A DNA stretch of 14,061 bases from Tieghemiomyces parasiticus (GCA_027575765.1 JANBPT010001120.1:1-14061), one strand, 5' to 3'. Positions 1 to 9,640 are shown, numbered from the stretch's first letter. Made by a program: numbers and translations. Notes: generated by a model not told the origin, from the letters alone.

Positions 1-117
1 TCGCCGTCCGAGCCGCTGCACCAGGAGGTGTGCAACGTCATTGAGCCGTCCGGCATCCTTAGTTCGCCTGCCTCGCCGCAGCCTAGTACCAGTGGCCACA
101 ACATGAGGCCCGGTTAG
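1..117 (+). CDS. 3' end of an unidentified protein-coding gene (partial)
   Basis: Frame 1 is open from the window edge through 38 codons to a TAG at 115-117. Most third positions are G or C, as in the two confident genes of this window. The other two forward frames hit stops sooner or read as arginine-rich strings, so frame 1 is preferred. The visible tail is rich in Ser, Pro and Gly and ends with a short stretch containing HNMRPG. It looks like a disordered C-terminus with no recognisable domain. The start and the main body lie outside the window, so no function can be given. It could also be the end of a last exon, or a chance open frame, since 38 codons is short. Codon bias is the main support. 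Confidence 0.45.
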   Translation, partial: SPSEPLHQEVCNVIEPSGILSSPASPQPSTSGHNMRPG

Positions 118-1526
118 TTTAGACTTTATGTATCCGCCTTGCGTCAGTTACTGGGACGTTGGCTGGTCTGGCTGTTTAAATACAATCTACTTCGTTTTGT
201 TGCGAGGGAGGGAGGGAGGGCGACGGGAAACTACTGGGAGGGAACGATTGGTCAAGGTCGACCAGGATGTGGACAATACGGTGACAACAATGGGGAGGGG
301 ACGCGAAACGACAGGCGGGCCACGGATAGTAGGTGGCGAGGTAAAAACAACATGGCCATGTACGGTTTTCGCGTGTGATAGCTGCAACCCTCGAATACGT
401 GCCAGTCCTGGACCAGCCGAGCCTCGCAGCGGAAGGAGAGAGGAGGGGAAAGATTTAGCCCGCTATAGCCGCACCATAAACCCTGGCGACATTGCAAGGC
501 ATATCTCTGGACCATCCCGTTCCTTTGTTCGACCCGTCCTCCCGAGATGGGGGTTTTCGGAGAGGAGGTAATTGCGGATAAATTAGCCAGGCGGGGGGTA
601 TCCTATCCCTGTACACCATACTGGACCCCCCCCCTCCACCCCTCCGAGGCATTGCCAGCCGTTTTGGTTAAAAAGTCAGCACCGAGGTCATTTGCACCCC
701 TCACTTTCCCGACTCGACCGTGCATCTTACCCCCTCATCGTCAACCCAGGTCTCATTTCTCATCTAATGTGAATATTGTCGCGATCAGTTCACAATGCCG
801 TCATTCGATACTGGAATTATTAATTAAATGCAGGCAGACTAATGTAAGTACAAGTCGAATTGAAATCCGTCGATTTATTGAAGTGAGAGGATGGGTTTAC
901 TTTTACTTGTAAAGCCATAAAGAGTTTGTAGGTATGGATATCGGGCTTCAGGTATGATGCCGTTAATCGAGATTAGTGAGTGTGGAGGTCATATTAGACT
1001 TTACTGAAGTGCAGTGGGTTCAAGCACTTAACGGTAAGTAGAGTTAGGCGCAAGGCGTAAAGCTAGAACGAACGATAAGGAGCAAGACGAATAGAGCGAT
1101 GGCGTGAAGTATGTGATAGGCGCCGAGCGAGATTGAGGTGGGAGTGCTACAAAGGCCAAACAATACGTAAGGTAGATTATCAGATAGAGGGGAAACTGGA
1201 TGGGAGGTAACGGGACCGATGTTAATACGGTCGACTGGTGAACTTGGCTGGGTGTTGGCAGGGGATCTGCAGTTTGTGTCCTTAGTAGTTAAACAATGCA
1301 TAGTTGCGCTGTTGGTTTGTGACTACAATTATGTAGCTATGATAAAAGTAAAAGACGTTTGAGGTCCTGTCTGATAAAGTGACAGTTCCCATGGTTTATA
1401 TAGATGCTCCAAAAACGCTTGCCAGTTTCTATGTCAAATGATTATTTAATATAGCCACTACACTCTGTACCACACAGAGATCTCATTCTAGCCAGTAAAC
1501 CAAGTAGATTTTTAAGTTATTTTTTT
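118..1526. other. intergenic spacer, no gene seen
   Basis: About 1.4 kb without a supportable gene. Open frames here are short, overlap on both strands and lack the G/C-ending codon bias of the real genes. The first 100 bases probably contain the 3' untranslated region of the gene ending at 117, although no AATAAA is evident. It holds a G-quadruplex motif at 206-220 and a run of nine C at 626-634. Beyond about 740 the sequence becomes more AT-rich. Confidence 0.6.
206..220 (+). other. G-quadruplex motif with single-A loops
   Basis: Four runs of three G are separated by single A residues, with no interruption. Single-nucleotide loops give the most stable intramolecular G-quadruplexes known. 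It lies on the coding strand about 90 bases after the stop of the partial gene ending at 117, so it may be in that gene's 3' untranslated RNA. A role in transcript end formation is possible but is inference. Confidence 0.6.
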
Positions 1527-2830
1527 GAGTCCCGAAAAGTTCTGGTTTCCAAGCTTTCACTGTTATTTTTACTTATTTACTAGATTGTTCTTTCATCGGG
1601 CCAATAGTATTTCTGTCTAAAGCCGTCTTCTACGTTAAGAGTCTCTACAACTTTCGAAATATTAGAAATCAATATTGTAGCAACTCCGCCTGGGTTTAGC
1701 TGTTTAATTCGACCACATCTCATTTTTACATTTCAACATCCACAGCCACCTCCACGATGGTGGCCTTTTTACCTCTCAGCCGTTATTTAATATTTCTGAA
1801 CAGCCATAAATCATAGGGGGCCAGGTCAGCAAGACTGTAGGGAGGGGCCGGCATAAATTTGAGTATAGAGGTGAGACTGTAGGTACAGGTAACTGTAGCA
1901 CATTGTGGCGGTGTATTATCATGGTAGAGTCATGGTGGGCTATGGTCCAGGTTTGCATGTGCCTCCACCCAGGCCTGGACCATGGTCTTCAGCCCGTACT
2001 TTACATAGAGTTTGATGGAGACCCTGACACCAGAGAGGCTTGACACTCAGGTGCAATAGGCCACACCTGGTGAAAAAACAACGGTCAGCATTGCCTTGGG
2101 TGTGTATGGCCTTGGCGTACCTGAGTTGGGATAGGACCACCTTTAGATTACCACCTCCGGCGACTAGAGCCAGTAGCGGGGTTTCTTAAAGTACACCCAA
2201 GTCTCCTCACCTGTGAAAATGGAGCCCAGCAGGGAGTCACTGGCCCCATCAAATTTCTCCAGGAACCCGGTGGCTAAACGAACCCGCTGGTAGCCCTGGT
2301 CATTGGTGAGATTGTGGGGAGGGGGGACCCAGCAATTGAAATAGCTACACCGCCCTAGGTCCCTGCGCAGGACTCTGCGCATGGTACTAGGGGATGTGTG
2401 GCAGGCATGGGCTAGTTTCTCAGCGGTAAGTTGAGGAACTTCTTTTAGCCGTCTCAGGATCATGTCCCCATAAAGCTGACCAAGGTTTTATGACAGGTGG
2501 CCAGACTGTGGCTCCTATTCAAGGAGGTAGTATCCCATACGGAAGCGAGCAAACGACCTGTAGACGGTGGTGCGGGAAGGGGCAGCCTAGCTCAGCAGGA
2601 TAGTCAGCTTAATTTGCATGGAGTCTGTCTTGCGGTCTCACAATAATATTGATAACTGTGAACCAGCACACCATGTTTGGTAATATTGGGTTGGGTAGGG
2701 GGGAGTAGGGCTTCTGAAGCCGGCATGACGAAGAGGCAAAACTACAAGTTATGAAGTAAGTAATGACCTGGTTCCGTAATGATTTATATCATTCGATTCC
2801 TTGCTTAAGACTCTTTTCGGTTTTTTGTAC
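1527..2830 (-). mobile_element. mariner-type DNA transposon relic (approximate limits)
   Basis: The minus strand carries a decayed mariner transposase (see 1726-2637). The limits here are tentative. They are set by an inverted CCGAAAAG core found at about 1532-1540 and, on the opposite strand, at about 2814-2821, just outside the coding relic. This gives an element of about 1.3 kb, the usual mariner size, with roughly 180 bases before the coding relic, also typical. Only the 8-base core matches well between the two ends, and a clean TA target duplication is not evident. The ends could therefore be wrong by tens of bases, although the transposon identity rests on the coding relic and is firm. 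Confidence 0.6.
1726..2637 (-). pseudogene. mariner-family transposase, dead copy
   Basis: Read from 2637 down to 1726, one minus-strand frame gives about 303 codons of mariner-like protein. It shows a helix-turn-helix region ending near a GHL/SG-type linker, the WVP-x-LT segment, the catalytic-core start FTGEETWVYF, the block AMLTVVFSPGVAY, the LYHDNTPP motif (Asp codon 1918-1920) and the YSLADLAPYDLWLFRNIK motif (Asp codon 1810-1812). The first catalytic Asp is Glu here (GAG, 2206-2208). The last two acids have 35 residues between them instead of mariner's 34, because YSPDLAP has become YSLADLAP. Eight in-frame stops interrupt the frame before the terminal TAA at 1726-1728, yet there is no net frameshift. 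Family transposases are near 345 residues, so the N-terminus is missing or unrecognisable. It cannot be functional. Identity as mariner (Tc1/mariner superfamily, D34D) is certain enough; the subfamily is not assigned. Confidence 0.88.
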
Positions 2831-4566
2831 AACATTAATGTCCGAGACTTCAAGTTTTACCACGCCTAAACTTTAAGCGCCTACTGTCGGACGCCGTATA
2901 GTGTAGTCGGCTTTAATCAACCAGATATAAAACCAAAGTGGTAAACCATTATTGATCGCAATTATGGCCATGACATGGAGGCGCACTGGGACACAGAGTT
3001 GGCATAAGGAGGTGGTTCCTGAAGGAACCTCAAGGAAGGCATCGCTGCCTACCACAAGTAGTGCCAGTCACTGCCGGATGGAATTGAAGCACATATAGTG
3101 AGTTCGCCGGTGGAAACCTTATTAACGAAGGAATTAATAATTCAGTTCTTCATCTTATCAGACTTGGAGGGTGCCAAACATGTCATCGGCTAGACCTCTT
3201 GGAGCGTTAGTGAGGTTGACATTGGTAAATGCGATCCCTGAAGGACGGCGGTAGCCTCAAGAGGCCAGTCATTGTATTCGGACACGCCATATGCTAATAT
3301 TTAGTCACGCATCCTAGCGCGGGAAAGATCGCTAGTTGGCACTAGAATAAGCGGTTGGTACATATAATGTTTCTATAGATTGGCAGATCGTTTTAGAAAA
3401 TGGTTAATTCGGCTAGAGTATACACACAGAGCCAGAGTGCACCACCACATTACGTAGAGTGTGCAGGTACACTTATACTCTTTATGGTTCCTATCGTGGC
3501 GACCGCCTATGTAATTATCTCTCGAATCTTTTTTTACCACCCTTCAATGTACTAATTAGTACTCTACACCCGACGGCAATAGTCGCCATCGGCCAGTGGC
3601 CGCTATTCAATCTGGCCGAGTAGTTGTAGGTTGGATTGTAGAATAGCCATTTTAGAGACCTCCGCCTTGAATGGTAGAAACTTGGCGCACCTGGCGCCAT
3701 GGTTCCATGAATACCAGCCATAATCTGGGTCCGAGCGGAGAGTGGGTCCTCAAGTCCTTATTTCGTCACCCTTCCGGTACCAGCCGTAGTCAGGGCTAAG
3801 TGCTGAGTGGGCTATCAACTGTACACCCCCAGTCCGTTCGTACCAACGATGACGCCAACAGAAGCCTCGGCCATCCAAAAGGTCTTTGAACCAGCTTGCC
3901 ATGCAGCTCCTCCTCCCACTCCTAAAGGCACCCTCCGCTAGCTGGCCTTTGGATCGCTAGGGAGGGGGTGGTAGGCATTATATTTGCTTCTCTCCCACCC
4001 TAATTCATTTTTTCTCGATGCTAGCCCCCCCCCCCGCCGTCGCCGCCGCTGCTGCTCTGTGTTTGTGTAATGAGGGGTTAGGCCAATCGAATCATCCGTT
4101 TGCCCGCCGTCCGGCCAGAGAAGCTGCTTCTCTTTGACCCTCCCCCCTAGAGTCGAAAGGTCCAGCCGCCCAACGGATGGTGTGTCTGTGAATCTGTGAT
4201 TGGGCTAAATGGCGTGTTTTCGGGGATTGTATGATTGGCTCTGTTTCGGTGGTTCAGCGTGGGGTGCCGGTGCGATACGATCAGGCCATTCGGTATCCCC
4301 TCCATCCGCCAAATCCACCGCATTTTCACCTGCCAATGGCCAGTACCCTTTGGCAGCTTAGGCTTCTCATGCTCTGTGTGGGGGAGGGGGAGGTGGTGTG
4401 GTTTTTTTTATTGCCATTATGCATGGAGCTTAACGCCTTGAGGCCCTAGAGCTTGTAAAAAGGTCATCCACAACCGCGGACTATTTACCACCGCCCTGAC
4501 TACACGTCCCTAACCTAACCTAGCATAACGTTTATGCTTTAGGCAGACTCCTACCTCTGTTTTGGA
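2831..4566. other. intergenic spacer upstream of ERG25, no gene seen
   Basis: About 1.7 kb with no supportable gene. Open frames are under 75 codons, overlap on both strands and lack coding bias. It contains a 7-bp perfect hairpin, GGTTCCT/AGGAACC, at about 3015-3030, and a run of eleven C (4025-4035) leading into GCC/GCT triplets (4036-4056). The 4130-4560 part is probably the distal ERG25 promoter. I do not recognise any specific transcription factor site in it. Confidence 0.55.
4025..4056 (+). repeat. C11 homopolymer followed by GCC/GCT triplet tract
   Basis: Eleven consecutive C are followed by seven triplets of the GCC/GTC/GCT type. This simple-sequence tract would be length-unstable. 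It lies within a 38-codon open frame starting at an ATG at 4018, where it would encode a Pro-Ala-rich stretch, but that frame has no other support as a gene. Confidence 0.6.
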
Positions 4567-4572
4567 TATATA
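4567..4572 (+). promoter_or_regulatory. TATA box of ERG25
   Basis: TATATA within the context GGATATATACACC, 214 bases before the chosen ERG25 ATG. It is followed by a pyrimidine-rich leader with long CTT/TTC runs (about 4580-4680), a common arrangement around fungal transcription starts. The exact start site cannot be read from sequence. Confidence 0.5.
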
Positions 4573-4780
4573 CACCCGCGCCCCTCTGCCTTTGCACTCG
4601 ACGCCCTTCGTGCCCTTCTACCTGTTCTAAACTTTTCTTTTTCTTTTTTAACAACTCTATAGTAGTCCTTCTCATCGCCGTGGGCTTTAGTTCGGCACTT
4701 GCTCTCTCTATTGACTTTTACCTAGCCCTTCATCTCAGTGCAAACCTTTGGTTCCGTCGCATCTTCGCCGCCCCTTCGCC

Positions 4781-5656
4781 ATGAGCAACGCCACCCTCGC
4801 CGCCGACCCGGCCGCCGCAGGTTACGCGAACGGCGTGCAACTCAACGCCCTCGAGCAGTTCTGGGCCTCCCTCTTTGTAGGCCGGGACGAATGGACCGTC
4901 ATCACTCTCGTCAGTCTCATTGTCCACGAGGTGGTCTACTTTGGCCGCTTCCTCCCGTTCTGGCTCTGCGACCACATCCCGGCGCTACGCAAGTACAAGA
5001 TTCAGGACAAGGACAACACGCCCGCCCAGCTGTGGAAGTGCACGCGGAGCCTCCTGTTCAGCCATACCTTCATTCAGTTGCCGCTCATGGTCCTGTTCCA
5101 CCCGACGGGTAAATTGTTGGGCATGAAGATCACCGAGGTTCCGTTCCCGGCCTGGACCCAGATGGCCCTCCAGATCGCCGTGTTTATGGTGTTTGAGGAC
5201 GCGTTCCACTACTGGTCCCACCGCGCCCTGCACTACGGGCCCTTGTACCGCTACATCCACAAGCAGCACCACGAGTTCTCAGCGCCGTTCGGACTGACTG
5301 CTGAGTACGCCCACCCCCTGGAAATTCTGATCCTCGGCATGGGCACCATCGGCGGCCCGCTACTCTGGGTCATGGCCACGGGGGATATGCACATTTTCAC
5401 CGTGCTGGCTTGGATCGTGGTCCGTCTCTTCCAGACCGTCGACTCTCACTCCGGGTACGATTTCCCCTGGTCTCTCCGCCACTGGCTTCCCTTCTGGTCC
5501 GGTGCCGAGCACCACGACTACCACCACATGGCCTTCGTCAACAACTACTCCACCTCCTTCCGCTGGTGGGATTACCTGTGCGGCACTGACCTCAAGTACC
5601 GTGCTTGGCGCAAGGAGCACGACCTCAAGCTGGCCGCTGCCAAAAAGGTGGATTAA
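4781..5656 (+). CDS. ERG25: C-4 methylsterol oxidase (sterol C-4 demethylation)
   Basis: This enzyme oxidises the C-4 methyl groups of 4,4-dimethylsterols in the ER membrane, the first step of C-4 demethylation in the ergosterol pathway. It works with the Erg26 dehydrogenase and Erg27 ketoreductase. The 291-residue product carries the three histidine clusters of the fatty acid hydroxylase/sterol desaturase family, which bind the di-iron centre: H143-x3-H147, H160-x2-HH164 and H245-x2-HH249. FEDAFHYWSHR at 138-148 and the TAEYAHP segment near 173-179 are typical of this branch. Hydrophobic segments lie at about 40-60, 90-106, 126-142, 180-200 and 203-220. The protein ends in KKVD, a dilysine (KKXX) ER-retrieval signal. 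Length fits the family (about 290-310). The ATG at 4781 is chosen because the open frame upstream contains no earlier ATG and the context (GCC before ATG) is good. There is no intron. A cytochrome b5 gene, the likely electron donor, lies about 2 kb downstream on the same strand. No clear AATAAA follows the stop; A/T-rich patches occur at 5655-5663 and near 5711. Confidence 0.96.
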   Translation: MSNATLAADPAAAGYANGVQLNALEQFWASLFVGRDEWTVITLVSLIVHEVVYFGRFLPFWLCDHIPALRKYKIQDKDNTPAQLWKCTRSLLFSHTFIQLPLMVLFHPTGKLLGMKITEVPFPAWTQMALQIAVFMVFEDAFHYWSHRALHYGPLYRYIHKQHHEFSAPFGLTAEYAHPLEILILGMGTIGGPLLWVMATGDMHIFTVLAWIVVRLFQTVDSHSGYDFPWSLRHWLPFWSGAEHHDYHHMAFVNNYSTSFRWWDYLCGTDLKYRAWRKEHDLKLAAAKKVD

Positions 5657-7260
5657 AAATATAGAACGCGAGGAAGCGAGGGGGAGGACCAGTCCTTATC
5701 AATCTAATCACTATAAAACCCTTACATTATACTAACTGACATTGTCGTTCTTTACCTGTTCCTGCTAACGTAGTGTGAAACGGAGGGAAGGGTGGATATC
5801 GCACTTGGGCTCCTGTAGGATTAGCCTGTGAAATCCACAGCTGGTCTCCTGGGTGCTGTCCTCCAAAAGTAGATATTTTCCCTAGTGTCTATACTTGGCC
5901 GCGCTTATCTGCAAAACGCCCAAATTCCGCCTTCTGCTATGGAGTCTGCATCGCAGCCATGCCGCTGCCCATTGGGTGCTTACGCACTTTTCCGCAGGAC
6001 TGTAAAATCGTACCCGGTCTCACCCGTGTGGAGGACCCCGTATACATTGTGCCGTCATGACCAGCGACATGTGGGGGGGGGGTGGAAGCAAACCATGGAT
6101 GAGGGAGGATCAGCTGATCGCGAAGCGCAGAAACGTCTCGGCTGGGATATGGTGTTGTTAGAACGCGCAGTTTGTGCACACCAGGGGGGGGGGGTTGTAT
6201 CTTGGCGATACCATGTCGACGGAGGATCGGCCTGTCTTTGGATGCTTGGGACCAGCTTTTATTTTTTTTTACCTAGGTTAGACGGGAGACCGTCGAAGGC
6301 AAAAGGCTGGTGAACAGACGATAGTTAAGGCTATGTATAGTAGGGCTGGAAACGGTCCGGCCGACACGTATGGGCGGCGACATTGAGAAACTTACATATA
6401 CCAGGCACAGTCTCTGCAGCCAGGCTAGGACCCCGACCGACCACTCGAAACCTATAATATTGATGTCCTTGTTGATGAAGAGTGGGGACGAGGGGGGGAA
6501 AGAAGGATTCCGCCGGCTGGTGATGCGCGGCTACCGTCGACCTGGCTCCATAGGTGCGCCCGTCTAGACTACTGTATTCACCTGTAACCGGACCGCGTCC
6601 GTCGGTGCTTTCCAACTCCTAGTTGTCGGTTGCGCTGAACTACGTGTTCTGCATGCGATGCCTCCCTACACCTTACTGGTCCCATCCCTTCGCTCCTGCG
6701 CAACGCCAGCCACGCGATTGACTCCTGAGGGGACCGGAGATCTTTAGTAGCCTACCACCTCAGGGTTCCGCGTGTATATGTTTTCGTTAGTACGATAGGC
6801 TTTTTATTTTCTCCTTGAGGCTATTGTGTACGTTAGTGTATCAGGCATCCCTCGTGGGATAAAAGTTGGGTCTTCATGGCTCCGCTCGCTTGAATGGGGC
6901 CGAAATGTCTCAGTATCTACGATAGCGAAGGTTAATAGCTCATTACCTGCACGGGTATGGCAATGGTGCTGCCAAATGAGTAATACTGCCGAGCTAATCG
7001 ACAACATCTATGCTTAGAGGATTATCAAACTTAACCCCAAGCCACTGCCCACCCATGTACCGTGGAGTCACCACTGCCTGCTCCTGTGTTTCCTGGAAGC
7101 TAGGCTTGATGAAACAATCGGGGCACACAGCCTCAAAGCCTTATACGTCGGACAGTCGCCCCAGCGATTGTGTATCCTGCCCCGTTTAGATACTAGTTTC
7201 GAATCTTTTATACTTTGCAGCCCGCCACCATCTGTGGCCCCCCTTGCACCGCATCTGGCC
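5657..7260. other. intergenic spacer between ERG25 and cytochrome b5, no gene seen
   Basis: The first 100 or so bases should be the ERG25 3' untranslated region. The remainder has no supportable gene. The longest forward open frame (5885-6313) begins at GTG, reads through two poly-G runs as glycines and has no coding bias or recognisable motif. Runs of ten G (6073-6082), eleven G (6184-6194) and seven G (6492-6498) stand out. Confidence 0.6.
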
Positions 7261-7723
7261 CATCTGTCTAGTTTATTTTTTTTTCTGCTCAGCCCTCCAC
7301 TTCGTTCTCTCTTTCCCCCCTGACCATGGCATATCCCCCCTCCTCCTTCTGCACCAGTCGCTAGGAGAGCCGCCCCAACCTCAGAACCAATCATCCCATG
7401 CTTCGGGCCCTCGAGTATTTCTCAAAGTAATCGCGTGGTCAGGACCTTTTTGACCAGATACAGTATGCCCTCTGCTCCTTCCCTATTTCCGACCATATTC
7501 GTACTCGTTTTTGTCGTTCATCACCCTCTAATCTGTTCGGCTCATCGCCTACTTTTGATGAACTTTCGAGCCTAGTAATCCACAGCGTTTCTCGCACCAT
7601 CCCACGTCATCCGCATCTCCCTCTCATCGGTCATTTTTCACTCAGCCCCTCCATTTTGCTTGCCTCTACGGTCTGGTAGTCACTGCCCCCTTCCCCGCAT
7701 CTACACTTACATACATACATACC
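7261..7723 (+). promoter_or_regulatory. pyrimidine-rich promoter/leader region of cytochrome b5
   Basis: The forward strand is strongly C/T-rich from about 7261 up to the cytochrome b5 ATG, like the stretch before ERG25. No TATA box is seen at a matching distance. Two short open frames lie within it: ATG 7326 to TAG 7364 (12 codons) and ATG 7465 to TAG 7575 (36 codons). They would act as upstream ORFs if transcription starts before them. Three and a half CATA repeats end just before the ATG. Transcript start unknown. Confidence 0.4.
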
Positions 7724-8350
7724 ATGTCGACCGTCACTGTCTACACCGCCGACCAGGTCGCCGTCCACAACAAGAAGAGTGATCTCTGGTGCATCCTGGA
7801 CGGCAAGGTCTACGACATCACCAAGTTTGTCGATGAGGTGAGTTGATGCAGCCAATGAAATGAACCGCATGTGCTCGTTTTACAGGTGGGGGGCAGCTGT
7901 TTATCGGTCAACCTGATTCTGTCCTACGTACAACATGGGTAATCGCCCTGAAAATACCCCCCTCCGGCCTGCCCTGTATCTGGATTTTACTAACCTTTAT
8001 CTCGTCCACCGCGCTTCTCTCTACTCCCCTTCCGTCGCTTCCAGCACCCCGGTGGTGAGGAAGTCCTGCTCGAGCATGCTGGCATTGACTGCTCAGACGC
8101 CTTTGAGGACGTAGGTCACTCGGAAGACGCTCGTGAGATGCTGGCTGATTTCTACGTAGGCGATCTGGACGGTGCCTCCGTACCGGCCGGCCCGCCCAAG
8201 GCCCCCGTCGCCAAGTCCGCCGCTGCATCGGCCGCCAACCAGAAGCAGAATGATACCGGGTCGGGATTCACCCAGTTTGCCCTGCCGCTCGCCATCCTCG
8301 TGGCTTACTTTGCTTACAAGTACTATGCGGGCGCTGTGCAGGCCGAATAG
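7724..8350 (+). CDS. CYB5: cytochrome b5, tail-anchored, microsomal type (two exons: 7724-7837, 8045-8350)
   Basis: Cytochrome b5 is a small haem protein of the ER membrane that passes electrons to lipid-modifying oxidases, including sterol C-4 oxidase and fatty acid desaturases. Exon 1 gives 38 codons ending in FVDE. Exon 2 resumes exactly with HPGGEE, and the phase-0 join restores the family signature. The haem is held by H39 (in HPGG) and H63 (in VGHS), the spacing of animal microsomal b5. The haem domain covers about 5-80. An Ala/Pro/Lys-rich linker spans 81-111, and a single hydrophobic segment at about 113-132 precedes the short tail VQAE, so it is a C-terminal anchor. The total of 139 residues is normal for the family. 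The start is the first in-frame ATG, with ACC before it. A minor alternative is an outer mitochondrial isoform; the nearly uncharged tail gives no clear targeting verdict. Confidence 0.94.
7838..8044 (+). other. spliceosomal intron of cytochrome b5 (phase 0, 207 nt)
   Basis: The donor is GTGAGT (7838-7843). The branch site TACTAAC at 7988-7994 is a perfect match to the yeast/fungal optimum. It is followed by a pyrimidine-rich tract and the acceptor CAG (8042-8044). Removing it joins FVDE to HPGGEE, the expected uninterrupted cytochrome b5 core. An internal ACAG/GT lies at 7882-7887, but using it as an acceptor would lead to a stop after 18 codons. Confidence 0.93.
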
Positions 8351-8383
8351 AAAACTCCTGGTGCGTGCGTTGTAGTCAACAAT

Positions 8384-8389
8384 AATAAA
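8384..8389 (+). promoter_or_regulatory. AATAAA polyadenylation signal of cytochrome b5
   Basis: A perfect AATAAA lies within an A-rich stretch 34 bases after the cytochrome b5 stop. It is on the same strand and at a plausible distance for a short 3' untranslated region. Cleavage would be expected shortly downstream. Confidence 0.65.
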
Positions 8390-9640
8390 AACATCCGTAG
8401 CCAATTCGTACAGGCGATAAGGGGGGGGGAATGCCATGTTAAGCGTTCATCCGTAGGCCATATCGATTATGGGGGGTGTACTATTGGACACCGAAAACTA
8501 GGTAGGTTACAGTTGTCCCGGTTTGGAGACCCGAGGTCTATTTGAAGGAGGAGGAATACCCGTGGCCATGAAAGGACGTGCGCGGAGACCTGCAATGATT
8601 GGCCAACGGTTACACGGGAGGACGCTCCTTAATCCATGTACGACGTATTGGACTTTAATAATCTTTTGGGCTTGATATCAGGTTATCAGACTAAACTCGT
8701 GTCAACTTGCCAAACCCTTCCGGGGCGCCCTCCCCTCCCTTCTACATTACGACAGCCGGGTGGAAATCAATCCGACAGTATTTACGACCACCAGCGAGCC
8801 GTCATCAACATGACGTATGGCGAAAATAGTACTCTGACGCTCAGACCCTAAAATAGTAAACACCTTGCATTGGCGAGATGAGCACCCTGAAAGCGGAGGG
8901 GGAGGAGGAGGTGCCTGTACCCCACAGGCATTCCACCTAAGAAAGCACAGTGTACTGGATCAGCATACCTTACAATGACAGAATGCAGCAGGGACCGAGT
9001 GGAGTCATTGCTACTGACACTTGGGGAATACGGCATGGTTCTATACTAGTTGATACTGGAGGTCGGCCGACCGTATTTTAGGCGCCGAAAAATGAAACCG
9101 AAACCCTCGCCCAGCTGTTGGTGAGCCAATTACGTCCGATGAGACTCAATGTGAAGTACCTTCCCCCCCCCCTGAACCCTGACTTGAGCGTAGATACTGG
9201 TGGTTGCAGGCCTGAGGGTACTAGTCAAGCATGCATGATGAATAACGGTCCGGAACAAGACCTGGTCATTGTCTTGTCACTGGTTGGCCAGCATGTCCAC
9301 GTTCCTGGATTAGGGGGGCAATGGGCGTAAGTGCATGTCGCGGGGGAGAGGGAAGGTAATTGATCCGCAGTTGCCAGGGCCTTGTTGTGGTGAGAATGTG
9401 TAGGCCTGACGGTGGCGAGGAACCACAGGTTGAGGTGGCAAACGTGTAAAAAAGGAGTGGGTGATAATTCATGCGCGGGGGGGATATTTTCCGCGAATGT
9501 GGACTAGATCAGGGTCGTGTGGACGCGCCTAGGCTCGCCACATCCGTTGACCGATGGGAGACGGACCTGAGTGGCCTACCGGGCCTTGTACAGTATAAAA
9601 AAAGCCGTACCAAGACGTAATACCTAATACACCTGGAGAG
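8390..9640. other. intergenic spacer, no gene seen
   Basis: No supportable gene. Open frames are short and unbiased. It contains a run of nine G (8421-8429), one of ten C (9163-9172), one of seven G (9477-9483) and a 12-base perfect palindrome, GGTCGGCCGACC (9061-9072). The forward strand encodes VDTGG twice (around 9049 and 9190), but without retroelement motifs nearby. Confidence 0.55.

Noticed and set aside
128..571. 147-codon forward open frame after the first partial gene
   Set aside because: Low-complexity Gly/Arg-rich translation of G-rich DNA; no G/C-ending codon bias and overlapping open frames in several other frames.
5885..6313. 142-codon forward open frame between ERG25 and cytochrome b5
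   Set aside because: It begins at GTG, crosses two poly-G runs, has no codon bias and shows no motif. The 125 codons from the first ATG (5939) are no better.
7908..8437. Minus-strand open frames over cytochrome b5 and 3' flank
   Set aside because: Shadows of the biased codons in exon 2; no motif and no splice or start support.
9049..9204. VDTGG encoded twice on the forward strand, recalling a retropepsin active site
   Set aside because: No further protease, reverse transcriptase or integrase motif nearby; the residue after DTG is Gly, not Ala. Treated as chance.
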